The translations under genes were made by a program, and so were the position numbers. Positions 44,799 through 53,776 of a DNA stretch of 53,776 bases are shown here, piece after piece. Each line of letters begins with the position of its first letter. The stretch's first letter is position 1. The DNA is from Comamonadaceae bacterium (GTDB lineage: Bacteria; Pseudomonadota; Gammaproteobacteria; Burkholderiales; Rhodocyclaceae): assembly GCA_029255645.1 (NCBI GenBank), contig JANLJE010000033.1, positions 1 to 53,776 of the forward strand, given 5' to 3'. Below the pieces are notes generated by a model that was not told the DNA's origin, ran no database searches, and saw only the letters and a program-made list of their open reading frames with translations.

Positions 44799-44823
44799 GT
44801 GCAGTCGTCTTCTGAAAATGACA
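44799..44823 (-). repeat. Right terminal inverted repeat (Tn402-type)
   Basis: On the minus strand it reads TGTCATTTTCAGAAG then ACGACTGCAC, identical to the Tn402 end as I recall it. The outermost base abuts the stop codon of the pentaheme cytochrome gene. An oppositely oriented subterminal copy lies at 44756-44773. Confidence 0.85.
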
Positions 44824-46854
44824 TCAGTAGCGGGCGTCGGCAGGCTTGGGGTCCTTGGGCCAGTCCTTGACCTTGTCGGGGAAGTCCGGACGGGGCTGGT
44901 GGCTGAAGTATTCGGCTACGTCCACCGCTTCCTGGTCGGAGAGGCCGCCCTGGCCGAGGGGAAACTTGTCGTGAAAACCGATGGGCATGTTGCGCTTCAC
45001 GAAGGCGGCGGCGGTGTAGGTGCGAGCCATGCCGGCGCCGATATTGAAGGATTCCTCGCCCCAGAGCGGCGGATAAACCATCTTCCCGGCGGCATTACGC
45101 AGGCCTTCACCGTTCTCCCCGTGGCAGAGCGCGCATTGTTTGGCATAGATGCGCTTGCCGTTTTCCGGGTCCGGCTTGATGGAGCGGTCGATCTTGCCGA
45201 TGCCGCGCCCGGCCACCTTGTCCTCGGGCTTGGTCTCCCGCTTCATCCAGTCGAAGTAGGCCACCATCGCCTTCATGTCCGGGGAATCCTTGGGCAGGGG
45301 CTTGCCGTTCATGGAGCGGCGAAAGCAGCCGTTGATCCGGTCTTCCAGGGTGATCACCTTGCCGGCCCGGGCCCCGTAGCTGGGGAAGAAGGCAGAGACC
45401 CCGACATAGGGCGAACCATCGGCCACCGTCCCGGCATTGAGGTGGCAGCTGGTGCAGTTGAGCTGGTTGCCGACGTGCCCGGGCAGCAGATCCCGCGTTT
45501 CCAGGTTGAGGCGCATGCCCCGCACCAGTTGCGCGGCATTGGCTTCCTTGAGCATGTCAGCCAGGCGGGGGGTCTCGAATTGGCTCGAGTCGGTAGTCTT
45601 CGGGTCGAGGGCGGCACGCATCCGGGCCACCGTGGCTGCATCCACCCCGGCAGCCCCCTCGCCCCAGCTGGCCCGGACGAAGCTCAGGATTTCCGCCAGC
45701 TCCTGATCCCCCAGGCGGGCAAAGGCGGGCATCACGAAGACCTTGGGATGCGTGGCCGTCGCCGCCGTCCCGCCTCCGGTCAGGATGATGTGCGCCAGGG
45801 TCGAGGGATCCCGGGAGAGCACGGTGGGGTTGCCTGCCAGGGGCGGGAATATCCGGCCCACGCCGCTGCCGTCGGCTCGGTGACAGTCGCCGCAGAACTG
45901 AAGGTAGCCAAGACCGCCACGGCTACTGAAGAGCGGCTCGGGTAGCCGGGCCTGCATGACCGGCTGCGGCGCTTTGGCCGGCATCGCTTTGTCATCGGGC
46001 CCGGGGGGCAGGGATTTCAGATAGGTGGCCACCGCCCGCAGATCTTCATCCTTGAAGTACTGGGTGCTGTGCAGGATCACCTCGGTCATGTTGCCCGAGG
46101 CGGCCGCAAACCGGTTCTGCCCGGTCTTTAGGAACAGGGCCGTATCCTCCACCGTCCACAGGTTGCGCAGACTGAGGGCACGCCAGTTTTCCACGGTTTC
46201 TCCGGCCAGAAAGTATTTGCCTTTGCTGCCCGCCTCGCTCATCGCCTTTTCCTGGAAGAAGAGGCCCCTGGGCGTGTGGCAGGCGCCGCAGTGGCCCAGG
46301 CCCTGGACCAGGTAGGCGCCCCGGTTCCAGGTTTCGTCCTTGCTGGAGTCCGGCTGGAAAGGGGTGTCGTCCAGGAACAGCCAGTTCCAGATCGCCAGCC
46401 CCCAGCGCATGTTGAAGGGCCAGCTCATTTCGTCGGGCTTGTTCTGCATCCGGACCGGCTTTAGCCCTTCCATCAGGTAGGCATAGAGGGCCTGCATGTC
46501 CTCCCGGGTCATCTTGGCGTAGGAGGGATAGGGCATGGCCGGGTAGAGATTGTGGCCGTCGGCGGCCACCCCCTGGCGCATGGCCCGCTCGAACTGGGCG
46601 AAGCTGTAGTTGCCGATGCCGGTTTCCTTGTCCGGCGTGATGTTGGTGGAATAGAGCTTGCCAAAAGGCGTCTCCAGGGCCCGGCCGCCGGCCATGGGCG
46701 CCCCGTTTTCAGCCGTATGGCAGGCGACACAATCGCCGAGTTGGGCGAGGTAGCGGCCCCGCTCCACCAGGGCGGGGTCGGCCGCCGCCAGGGCCGAGCC
46801 GCTGGCGATGAGGGCCAGCGAAATAAGGATGCTGCGAAAGACACCATTCTTCAT
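44824..46854 (-). CDS. Pentaheme c-type cytochrome fusing a dehydrogenase-type triheme subunit and a TsdA-like diheme domain
   Basis: A 676-residue periplasmic cytochrome with a Sec signal (cleavage after ALA, about residue 23). The N-terminal part has three heme sites, CVACH (42-46), CGACH (189-193) and CGDCH (321-325), in the arrangement of cytochrome subunits of alcohol/gluconate dehydrogenases (GRYLAQLGDCVACHTAENG, GAYLVQGLGHCGACHTPRG). The C-terminal part (about 425-676) has CTSCH (467-471) and CALCH (574-578) within LNCTSCHLNAGT, YVGVSAFFPSY and RINGCFRRSMNGKPLP, resembling thiosulfate dehydrogenase TsdA. No dehydrogenase large subunit is adjacent. The substrate is unknown; a quinol- or sulfur-linked role is inference. 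Confidence 0.88.
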   Translation of the reverse strand: MKNGVFRSILISLALIASGSALAAADPALVERGRYLAQLGDCVACHTAENGAPMAGGRALETPFGKLYSTNITPDKETGIGNYSFAQFERAMRQGVAADGHNLYPAMPYPSYAKMTREDMQALYAYLMEGLKPVRMQNKPDEMSWPFNMRWGLAIWNWLFLDDTPFQPDSSKDETWNRGAYLVQGLGHCGACHTPRGLFFQEKAMSEAGSKGKYFLAGETVENWRALSLRNLWTVEDTALFLKTGQNRFAAASGNMTEVILHSTQYFKDEDLRAVATYLKSLPPGPDDKAMPAKAPQPVMQARLPEPLFSSRGGLGYLQFCGDCHRADGSGVGRIFPPLAGNPTVLSRDPSTLAHIILTGGGTAATATHPKVFVMPAFARLGDQELAEILSFVRASWGEGAAGVDAATVARMRAALDPKTTDSSQFETPRLADMLKEANAAQLVRGMRLNLETRDLLPGHVGNQLNCTSCHLNAGTVADGSPYVGVSAFFPSYGARAGKVITLEDRINGCFRRSMNGKPLPKDSPDMKAMVAYFDWMKRETKPEDKVAGRGIGKIDRSIKPDPENGKRIYAKQCALCHGENGEGLRNAAGKMVYPPLWGEESFNIGAGMARTYTAAAFVKRNMPIGFHDKFPLGQGGLSDQEAVDVAEYFSHQPRPDFPDKVKDWPKDPKPADARY

Positions 46855-47195
46855 GTTGCGCTCCCTTTGGACTAGCCTGCCAGATCCAGCCCGGATTTTT
46901 CAAGAATCCGGGCTGGATCCCGTTTAACTCATGGCTGAAATCTGATTTACGCCGATAACGCTGCGCACGAAGCTCGAACGATACCACCCGTGCAGGATTC
47001 TGCCCGCCCCGGTTACGTTTTCCCGGTATTGCCGGCTGCTCGGGGGCTGAGGCTGCGACTCAAGCGGATGGCCATGATACCGAGCTCGACCCGATCCGGT
47101 AATCCGGAGGGCAGAATCCATCCGCCCTCGTCAACCGTCCAGAGCAAGCCTGGAACCTCCCCCTCATTTTGATCCGGCCGAAACCCGGGCAGCCC
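46855..47195. other. 341-bp gap between prfC and the pentaheme cytochrome gene
   Basis: Holds a perfect hairpin next to the cytochrome start (see 46883-46919) and no convincing gene; the short plus-strand open frame at 46990-47172 has no ribosome site or recognisable features. No clear promoter or T-rich terminator was found. Confidence 0.5.
46883..46919. repeat. Perfect 15-bp inverted repeat in the cytochrome 5' leader
   Basis: GATCCAGCCCGGATT and AATCCGGGCTGGATC are separated by seven bases. The hairpin begins 28 bases before the cytochrome ATG and its ribosome site (GGGAGC). There is no T-tract on the downstream side, so it is not a standard terminator for prfC; it could be a leader structure, a protein-binding palindrome or a REP-like repeat. 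Confidence 0.7.
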
Positions 47196-48797
47196 TCAGC
47201 CTTGCAACATCAGCCCCGCGTGTTCCCGCATCAGGTGGAATTCGATCTTGGGAAAGCGCTCCCGGGTCAGGTCCAGGTCGAAGCGGGAGGTCATCAGGTA
47301 GGTCGGGGCTTGGGCGGCGTCGAGGAACATCTTGGCGCCATTGGCATGCACGAAGCGGTTCAGTTCCGCCGGGTCCGGGCAGCTGACCCAGCGGGCGCCG
47401 GCGTAGTTGGCGGTACCGAGGCGCACCTCCACCCCGTATTCGGTCTTCAACCGGTGCGCCACCACTTCAAACTGCAGCGGGCCGATCGCCCCCAAGAGCA
47501 TCAGGCTGCCCATCATCGGCTTGAAGACCTGGATCGCGCCTTCTTCCCCCAGTTCCTGCAGGCCCTTGTTGAGCTGCTTGCTCTTCATGGGATCGGCCAG
47601 TTCCACGGTGCGGAACAGTTCCGGGGCGAAGAAGGGCAGGCCCGTGTATTGCAGCAGTTCGCCTTCGGAGAGGGTGTCCCCCAGCTGCAGGCCCCCGTGG
47701 GTGGTGATGCCGATCACGTCGCCGGCAAAGGCCTCGTCCACCCGGTCCCGGCGCTGGGAGAGGAAGGTGACCACGTTGGTGGGGCGCATTTCCTTGTTGG
47801 TGCGGCGCACCTTGAGGCGCATGCCGGGTTCGAACTTGCCGGAGCAGACCCGCACGAAGGCGATCCGGTCGCGGTGCGCCGGGTCCATGTTGGCCTGGAT
47901 CTTGAAGACCACACCGGAGAATTTTTCCTCCTCGGGCTTGACGGTGCGACTGAGCGCCTGGCGGGGGCCGGGGGCCGGGGCGAGGTCCACCAGGGCATCC
48001 AGCACTTCCTGGACGCCGAAGTTGTTGATGGCGGAACCGAAGAACACCGGGGTCTGGCGGCCGGCGAGGAATGCCTCCCGGTCGAAGGCGGGCATGGCCT
48101 CCCGCACCAGTTCCATTTCCTGGCTGGCGCGGGCGTACTCGGCGCCAAAGCGCCCGGCCAGGGCCGCCCGGTCGGCGCCGTCGAGTATTTCGTCCTCGTC
48201 GGAGCGGCGCTCCTCACCCGGACGAAACACCCGCATGGAGTCATTGCGCAGGTTGTAGATGCCGTGAAAGCGCTTGCCCTGGCCGATGGGCCAGGCCAGG
48301 GGCGCGCAGGGCATGCCCAGGGTGGCCTCGATTTCGTCGAGCAGGTCGAGGGGCTCGCGCACTTCCCGGTCGAGCTTGTTGATGAAGGTGAGGATGGGGG
48401 TGTTGCGCGCCCGGCAGACTTCGATCAGGCGCAGGGTCTGGGCTTCCACCCCGTTGGCGGCGTCGATCACCATCAAGGCCGCGTCCACGGCGGTGAGCAC
48501 CCGGTAGGTGTCTTCGGAAAAATCCTGGTGGCCCGGCGTGTCGAGCAGATTGATGACGCAGTCCCGGTACTCCATCTGCATCACCGAGGAGGCCACGGAA
48601 ATGCCGCGCTGCTTTTCGATTTCCATCCAGTCCGAGGTCGCGTGGCGGCTCGCCTTTCGGGCCTTGACGCTGCCGGCGATCTGGATCGCGCCGGCAAACA
48701 AGAGCAGCTTTTCGGTCAGCGTGGTTTTACCCGCGTCCGGGTGGGAGATGATGGCGAAGGTGCGGCGGCGGGCCACTTCCTGGGCAATGGGGGACAC
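47196..48797 (-). CDS. prfC: Peptide chain release factor 3
   Basis: GTPase that recycles RF1/RF2 after termination. The 533-residue product shows G1 SHPDAGKTTLTEK, G3 DTPGHQDF, G4 NKLDRE, and the ATSDWMEIEKQRGISV switch. The frame is open 47 codons further, but the GTG at 48797 has AGGAG five bases upstream and gives the family N-terminus VSPIAQEVARRRTFAIISHPDAG. Located downstream of groEL on the same strand with a strong hairpin between. Confidence 0.97.
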   Translation of the reverse strand: MSPIAQEVARRRTFAIISHPDAGKTTLTEKLLLFAGAIQIAGSVKARKASRHATSDWMEIEKQRGISVASSVMQMEYRDCVINLLDTPGHQDFSEDTYRVLTAVDAALMVIDAANGVEAQTLRLIEVCRARNTPILTFINKLDREVREPLDLLDEIEATLGMPCAPLAWPIGQGKRFHGIYNLRNDSMRVFRPGEERRSDEDEILDGADRAALAGRFGAEYARASQEMELVREAMPAFDREAFLAGRQTPVFFGSAINNFGVQEVLDALVDLAPAPGPRQALSRTVKPEEEKFSGVVFKIQANMDPAHRDRIAFVRVCSGKFEPGMRLKVRRTNKEMRPTNVVTFLSQRRDRVDEAFAGDVIGITTHGGLQLGDTLSEGELLQYTGLPFFAPELFRTVELADPMKSKQLNKGLQELGEEGAIQVFKPMMGSLMLLGAIGPLQFEVVAHRLKTEYGVEVRLGTANYAGARWVSCPDPAELNRFVHANGAKMFLDAAQAPTYLMTSRFDLDLTRERFPKIEFHLMREHAGLMLQG

Positions 48798-48933
48798 GAA
48801 AGCTCCTGAGAGCAGCAGGCCAAGTGCCTGATGCGTTGCAACAAAACGCGGAATGATACGGAGCCGGACGTCCCCGGGCAAGCCCAATACGCGCTGCGGC
48901 GCTGCGGGGCAAGCGCCAACCGGCTCCCCACAT

Positions 48934-48970
48934 GACAATGCCCGTCATCTTGCGGATGACGGGCATTGTC
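48934..48970 (-). terminator. Candidate groESL terminator hairpin
   Basis: GACAATGCCCGTCATC and GATGACGGGCATTGTC form a perfect 16-bp stem around a 5-base loop, 69 bases after the groEL stop. A second smaller GC-rich stem lies between. There is no T-run after the stem, so it may act as an RNA stabiliser rather than an intrinsic terminator. Confidence 0.5.
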
Positions 48971-49038
48971 GGGGCCGGGGTGCCGCACCGACCGGCAAGG
49001 TCGGCACAGGCCCCTTTTGGAACGGCCAGGAGCCGGGA

Positions 49039-50697
<1,659 letters not shown>

Positions 50698-50734
50698 CTA
50701 TTTCTAACTATGGGATGGGTCGAGGGAAAAGCGC

Positions 50735-51025
50735 TCAGGCTTCCAGCACGCCCATGACGTCTTCTTCACGCATGACCAGGACTTCCTGGCCGTCGACCTT
50801 GACGGTCTGACCGGCGTACTTGCCGAACAGCACCTTGTCGCCCACCTTCAGATCAACCGCAAGGTACTTGCCATTGTCGTCACGCTTGCCGGGCCCCACG
50901 GCCAGGACTTCACCTTGATCGGGCTTTTCGCCGGCGGAATCAGGGATGACGATGCCAGAGGCAGTGGTGCGCTCGGCTTCAACGCGCTTGATGATCACAC
51001 GGTCGTGCAAAGGACGGATTTTCAT
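50735..51025 (-). CDS. groES: Co-chaperonin GroES
   Basis: The 96-residue Hsp10 lid of Gro[37 protein letters not shown] with its mobile loop, and [28 protein letters not shown], match the family. The open frame extends upstream; the ATG at 51025 is the conserved start, and the upstream part overlaps the leader and reaches the CIRCE element. Confidence 0.98.
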   Translation of the reverse strand: MKIRPLHDRVIIKRVEAERTTASGIVIPDSAGEKPDQGEVLAVGPGKRDDNGKYLAVDLKVGDKVLFGKYAGQTVKVDGQEVLVMREEDVMGVLEA

Positions 51026-51099
51026 GGAGCAGACTCCTCTTTCAAAAAAACAGTGACAACAGGAAATTGGCGGGGCAGACCCCGGATGGCGGGAGGCCG

Positions 51100-51126
51100 T
51101 TAGCACTCTTCGCCGGCGAGTGCTAA
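51100..51126. promoter_or_regulatory. CIRCE element (HrcA operator)
   Basis: TTAGCACTC, nine bases, GAGTGCTAA: a perfect match to the CIRCE consensus, 75 bases upstream of the groES ATG. It implies repression by HrcA. Confidence 0.95.
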
Positions 51127-51154
51127 TAATAGGGTCGCCCTCCCCTCATTTCAA
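51126..51154 (-). promoter_or_regulatory. groESL promoter (sigma-70, with sigma-32-like features)
   Basis: On the minus strand TTGAAA (51154-51149), 17 bases, TATTAT (51131-51126). The same stretch reads CTTGAAA, 14 bases, CCCTATTAT, which resembles the heat-shock sigma-32 consensus. It abuts the CIRCE element, so transcription would start inside or next to the operator. Confidence 0.75.
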
Positions 51155-51281
51155 GAGCTGCTGCAGAAGATTTTTTTGCCGGCGGCGCCGGATGATCTGG
51201 CACCGTCATGAGCACATGATCCTATTGACGAATCACGGCTTAATCATCATTCTCTTTCAGCTGGACGCCATTTGACTTTCC

Positions 51282-51289
51282 GCCGATAT
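51282..51289 (+). promoter_or_regulatory. Possible FliA (sigma-28) -10 before the chemoreceptor gene
   Basis: GCCGATAT, seven of eight bases of the sigma-28 -10 consensus GCCGATAA, 29 bases before the ATG. The expected -35 (TAAA-like) is not clear, so support is partial. Confidence 0.3.
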
Positions 51290-51317
51290 TCTTAACTAGA
51301 GACGCCCGCCCCATAAA

Positions 51318-53417
51318 ATGAAGAACAATCAGCCGGTCACCCAACGTGAAGTCGCTTTTCCTGCCGATGCTTACCTGATTTCCCGAACCGATCTCAAAGG
51401 CGTCATCACATATGCGAATGACGCCTTTGAGCAGATCAGTGGTTTTTCCCGGGCCGAATTGATCGGCCAGAGCCACAACATCGTGCGCCACCCGGACATG
51501 CCCGCCCAGGCCTTTGAAGACCTGTGGAACACGGTCAAGTCGGGCTTGCCCTGGCGGGGACTGGTCAAGAACCGCTGCAAGAACGGTGACCACTACTGGG
51601 TGGAGGCCTTCGTGGTGCCGGTCAAGAAAAACGGCCAGATCACCGGCTACATGTCGGTGCGCACACCCGCCAATGCCCAGCAGGTGAAAACCGCCGAGGC
51701 CACTTATGCCCAGTTGCGGCAAAGCAAGGCCAAGTTCAGTTCCGCCCGGGGCGGCTGGTTCGGCAAGCTGACCCTCAAGACCCGCCTGTGGACCATGCTG
51801 CTCAGCCTGATGCTGATGCTGATCCTGGGCGGCATCATGGGAGTCAAAGGCATTGCCGTAGCCAACCGGGAATTGCAGTCCCTCTACCAGAACGAGCTCG
51901 CCCCTTCCAACAAGATCAACCGCGTCATGTTCTTGCTGAGCGACAACCGCTCCCAGGTCATGCTCGGCCTGCAGCATGACCCCGGCACCCCGAATGCCCG
52001 GCTCCATGACCATCCCCTGGCCCTGCACATCGACAACACCCTGAAGAACCGCCAGGAAATCAATTCCCTGCTGGAGGAGGTCAAGGCCCTCCCCATGAGT
52101 CCTGAGCAAAAAGCCTTGCTCGACAAGTTCGAGGAAGCGCGGCAGCGTTTTTCCCGGGAGGGGATAAACCCGGCCCGCGAGCTGCTGCAACAAGGGGATT
52201 ACCTGAAGGCCAATGAAGTCCTGCTGCTCAACATCAACCCGCTCTACACCCGGATGCAGCAAGACGGCAACGCCCTGATCGACCGCCTGGCCCAGGCCGC
52301 CGCCCAGCGCCACACCCAGGCGGAAAAACGCTATGAACTGGTGCTGCAACTGGCGATCGGCGGCACCCTGGCGGCCCTGCTGATCGCCGTCCTCGGTGGC
52401 CACCTGCTGATCCAGGCCATCGTCACGCCCATCCGCAAGGCCCTGAGCCACTTCGAAAGCATTGCCGAAGGCAAGCTGACGGAAAATATCGACGTCTCGG
52501 GCCGCGATGAAACCGGCATCCTGCTCTGCAACCTGGGGGTCATGCAAGCACACCTGCAGGCCATGCTGGATGAAGTCCGCACGGCTTCCCGGGCCATTGA
52601 CAGCAAGAGCCAGCTGCTGGAACGCCACATGAGCCAGGTCGCCGAACAGTCGCTGCAACAGCAGGACGCCGTCCAGAGCGTCGCCGCCGCCACCGAGGAA
52701 TTCAGCCAGTCCGTGGCCGAAGTGGCCAGCAATGCGGGAGAAACCGCCAGCGCCGCCCGCAATTCCCAGGACCTGGTACTGAAAAGCAATGACAAGATCG
52801 GCCAGAGCATGACCGCCACCGGCAAGGTGGTCGAATCGGTCCAGGCTTCCAGCCACATCATCAACCAGCTCTCTCACGCCATCCAGAAGATCGGCGACAT
52901 CACCCGGGTGATCCAGGAAATCGCCAGCCAGACCAACCTTCTCGCCCTCAACGCTGCCATCGAGGCCGCCCGGGCCGGGGAACAGGGCCGGGGCTTCGCC
53001 GTGGTGGCCGACGAGGTGAAGAAGCTGGCCGAGCGCACCGCCAGCTCCACCACCGACATTGCCACCATGGTCAGCGAAATCCAGTCGGTGGCCCAGACTG
53101 CCGTCGCCAGCATGGAGCAGGCGGCCCAGGAGGTCGGCACTGGAATCGGCATGCTGCATGAGAGCCTCTCCGGCCTGGAGGGCATCACCGGTTCCAGCCA
53201 GCAGGTCTCCAGCATGGCCCAGCAGATTTCCGAGGCCGCCCAGCAGCAAAACATCGCCAGCCAGGAAGTCGCCAGCAATATGGAGCACATCACCGACCTG
53301 ATCGAGCAGAACACCGATTCCGCCCGGCAAGCCAAGATCGCGGCGGATGAGCTGTTGCAGACCGCCCACCAGCTAGATGACGTAGTCGCCCAGTTCCAGC
53401 TCTACCGACACCGATGA
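51318..53417 (+). CDS. Aer-like methyl-accepting chemotaxis protein with PAS domain
   Basis: A 699-residue chemoreceptor. An N-terminal cytoplasmic PAS (about 15-110: [42 protein letters not shown]) closely resembles the Aer redox/FAD PAS. Then TM1 (158-178), a helical periplasmic region, TM2 (about 343-368), HAMP ([18 protein letters not shown]) and the signalling domain with hairpin [40 protein letters not shown]. It likely senses cellular redox state or oxygen. No CheB/CheR pentapeptide tail is seen (ends AQFQLYRHR). The stop overlaps the dacB start. Confidence 0.93.
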   Translation: MKNNQPVTQREVAFPADAYLISRTDLKGVITYANDAFEQISGFSRAELIGQSHNIVRHPDMPAQAFEDLWNTVKSGLPWRGLVKNRCKNGDHYWVEAFVVPVKKNGQITGYMSVRTPANAQQVKTAEATYAQLRQSKAKFSSARGGWFGKLTLKTRLWTMLLSLMLMLILGGIMGVKGIAVANRELQSLYQNELAPSNKINRVMFLLSDNRSQVMLGLQHDPGTPNARLHDHPLALHIDNTLKNRQEINSLLEEVKALPMSPEQKALLDKFEEARQRFSREGINPARELLQQGDYLKANEVLLLNINPLYTRMQQDGNALIDRLAQAAAQRHTQAEKRYELVLQLAIGGTLAALLIAVLGGHLLIQAIVTPIRKALSHFESIAEGKLTENIDVSGRDETGILLCNLGVMQAHLQAMLDEVRTASRAIDSKSQLLERHMSQVAEQSLQQQDAVQSVAAATEEFSQSVAEVASNAGETASAARNSQDLVLKSNDKIGQSMTATGKVVESVQASSHIINQLSHAIQKIGDITRVIQEIASQTNLLALNAAIEAARAGEQGRGFAVVADEVKKLAERTASSTTDIATMVSEIQSVAQTAVASMEQAAQEVGTGIGMLHESLSGLEGITGSSQQVSSMAQQISEAAQQQNIASQEVASNMEHITDLIEQNTDSARQAKIAADELLQTAHQLDDVVAQFQLYRHR

Positions 53418-53776
53418 TCCGATCCCTGACCGGGGCCGCCCTGCTGCTCTGGGCCGGTTCCCTGCTGGCCCAGGCCCTGCCGGCCAGCGTCACCCAGGCC
53501 CTGGCGGCCGCCCACATTCCCACCACGGCCGTGGCGGTGGTGGTCCAGCCCCTGGACGCGCCCCGCCCCCTGCTCGCCCACAACGCCCAGAAGGCCATGA
53601 ATCCAGCTTCGGTGATGAAGCTCGTGACCACCTACGCGGCCCTGGAAATCCTCGGCCCCGCCGCCACCTGGCAGACCGGCGCCTGGGCAACCGCCGAACC
53701 CGACGCCGAGGGCCGGCTGAGCGGCCACCTCTACCTGAAGGGCAGCGGCGACCCCAAGTTGACCCTGGAAAATTTC
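53414..53776 (+). CDS. dacB: D-alanyl-D-alanine carboxypeptidase/endopeptidase DacB (PBP4), N-terminal part
   Basis: The first 121 residues of a class C penicillin-binding protein that trims and opens peptidoglycan cross-links in the periplasm; the gene runs off the right edge. A signal peptide ([21 protein letters not shown]) is followed by the catalytic SxxK as SVMK in [19 protein letters not shown] and the [14 protein letters not shown] block, both typical of PBP4. The ATG overlaps the chemoreceptor stop (ATGA). Confidence 0.9.
   Translation, partial: MIRSLTGAALLLWAGSLLAQALPASVTQALAAAHIPTTAVAVVVQPLDAPRPLLAHNAQKAMNPASVMKLVTTYAALEILGPAATWQTGAWATAEPDAEGRLSGHLYLKGSGDPKLTLENF

Larger units (their letters stand above)
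43875..44823. mobile_element. Mini-Tn402/Tn5053-type element carrying a toxin-antitoxin pair
   Basis: A 949-bp segment bounded by 25-bp inverted repeats that match the Tn402/Tn5053 terminal repeat (as remembered: TGTCATTTTCAGAAG then ACGACTGCAC). Left and right copies agree at 22 of 25 positions. The subterminal layout also fits: at the left end a second TCAGGAGTCGGCTGCAC lies six bases inside in direct orientation; at the right an oppositely oriented TCAGAAGTCGGCTGCAC lies inside. These are the transposase-binding repeats known at Tn402 ends. No tni genes or resolvase are present, so movement would need enzymes in trans. Its only cargo is mazE/mazF. No 5-bp target duplication is seen. Confidence 0.82.

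Noticed and set aside
46990-47172. 60-codon plus-strand open frame between the cytochrome and prfC genes
   Set aside because: No ribosome site, no recognisable features, not supported by position.

Overview
This window is a GC-rich chromosomal segment of a Gram-negative betaproteobacterium, most likely from the Rhodocyclales (Azospira/Dechlorosoma/Azoarcus-like). That placement is inferred from gene content and order, not from a database search. Supporting signs are a meso-DAP-type MurE, E. coli-style yraN-diaA-dolP synteny, a Pseudomonas-like yqgE-ruvX-pyrR-pyrB-pyrC' cluster, a pilT-pilU pair divergent from yggS-proC-yggT-yggU, many c-type cytochromes and elaborate c-di-GMP proteins.

Layout. 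1-11476 (minus strand) is the dcw cell-wall/division cluster, transcribed mraZ-rsmH-ftsL-ftsI-murE-murF-mraY-murD-ftsW-murG-murC. Almost every junction overlaps by 1 or 4 bases. It is preceded by a clear promoter overlapping a four-repeat MraZ operator; murC runs off the left edge. 11771-12176 is the RNase P RNA gene. 12293-14656 (minus) holds rsmI, pyrC and a small lipoprotein. 14668-18364 (plus) holds yraN, a secreted HIRAN protein, diaA, dolP and a Na/phosphate cotransporter. 18397-20631 (minus) is a PAS-PAS-GGDEF-EAL protein. 20761-25863 (plus) is gmk-rpoZ-spoT-dadA-tatD. 25892-30869 (minus) is a tightly overlapping three-gene unit: a membrane-anchored di-heme peroxidase, a membrane PAS-PAS-GGDEF-EAL protein and a ClpX-like AAA+ protein without the zinc-binding domain. 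31104-31556 is a monoheme cytochrome c5-like gene, followed by tRNA-Arg(CCG) with a good promoter and terminator. 31826-35520 (plus) is yqgE-ruvX-pyrR-pyrB-pyrC'. 35577-37931 (minus) is yggS-proC-yggT-yggU, and 38005-40251 (plus) pilT-pilU. 40315-42798 (minus) holds rlmL, hemJ and an epimerase-like gene; 42845-43861 (plus) is a 2Fe-2S flavin reductase. 44824-46854 (minus) is a five-heme fusion cytochrome, 47196-48797 prfC, and 49039-51025 groES-groEL under a CIRCE element. 51318-53776 (plus) is an Aer-like chemoreceptor followed by the start of dacB.

Accessory DNA is limited. The clearest case is a 949-bp element (43875-44823) with Tn402/Tn5053-type ends. It carries only a MazE(DUF3018)/MazF toxin-antitoxin pair and sits between the convergent ends of the flavin reductase and the pentaheme cytochrome genes.

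The best candidates for undescribed biology are: (1) the overlapping peroxidase / c-di-GMP / ClpX-like operon, whose ATPase has an altered pore loop and lacks the ClpP-docking IGF motif; (2) the mini-Tn402 element with a toxin-antitoxin cargo; and (3) the cytochrome fusing a three-heme dehydrogenase-type subunit to a thiosulfate-dehydrogenase-like di-heme domain. All identifications come from reading motifs and family knowledge; no search was run.
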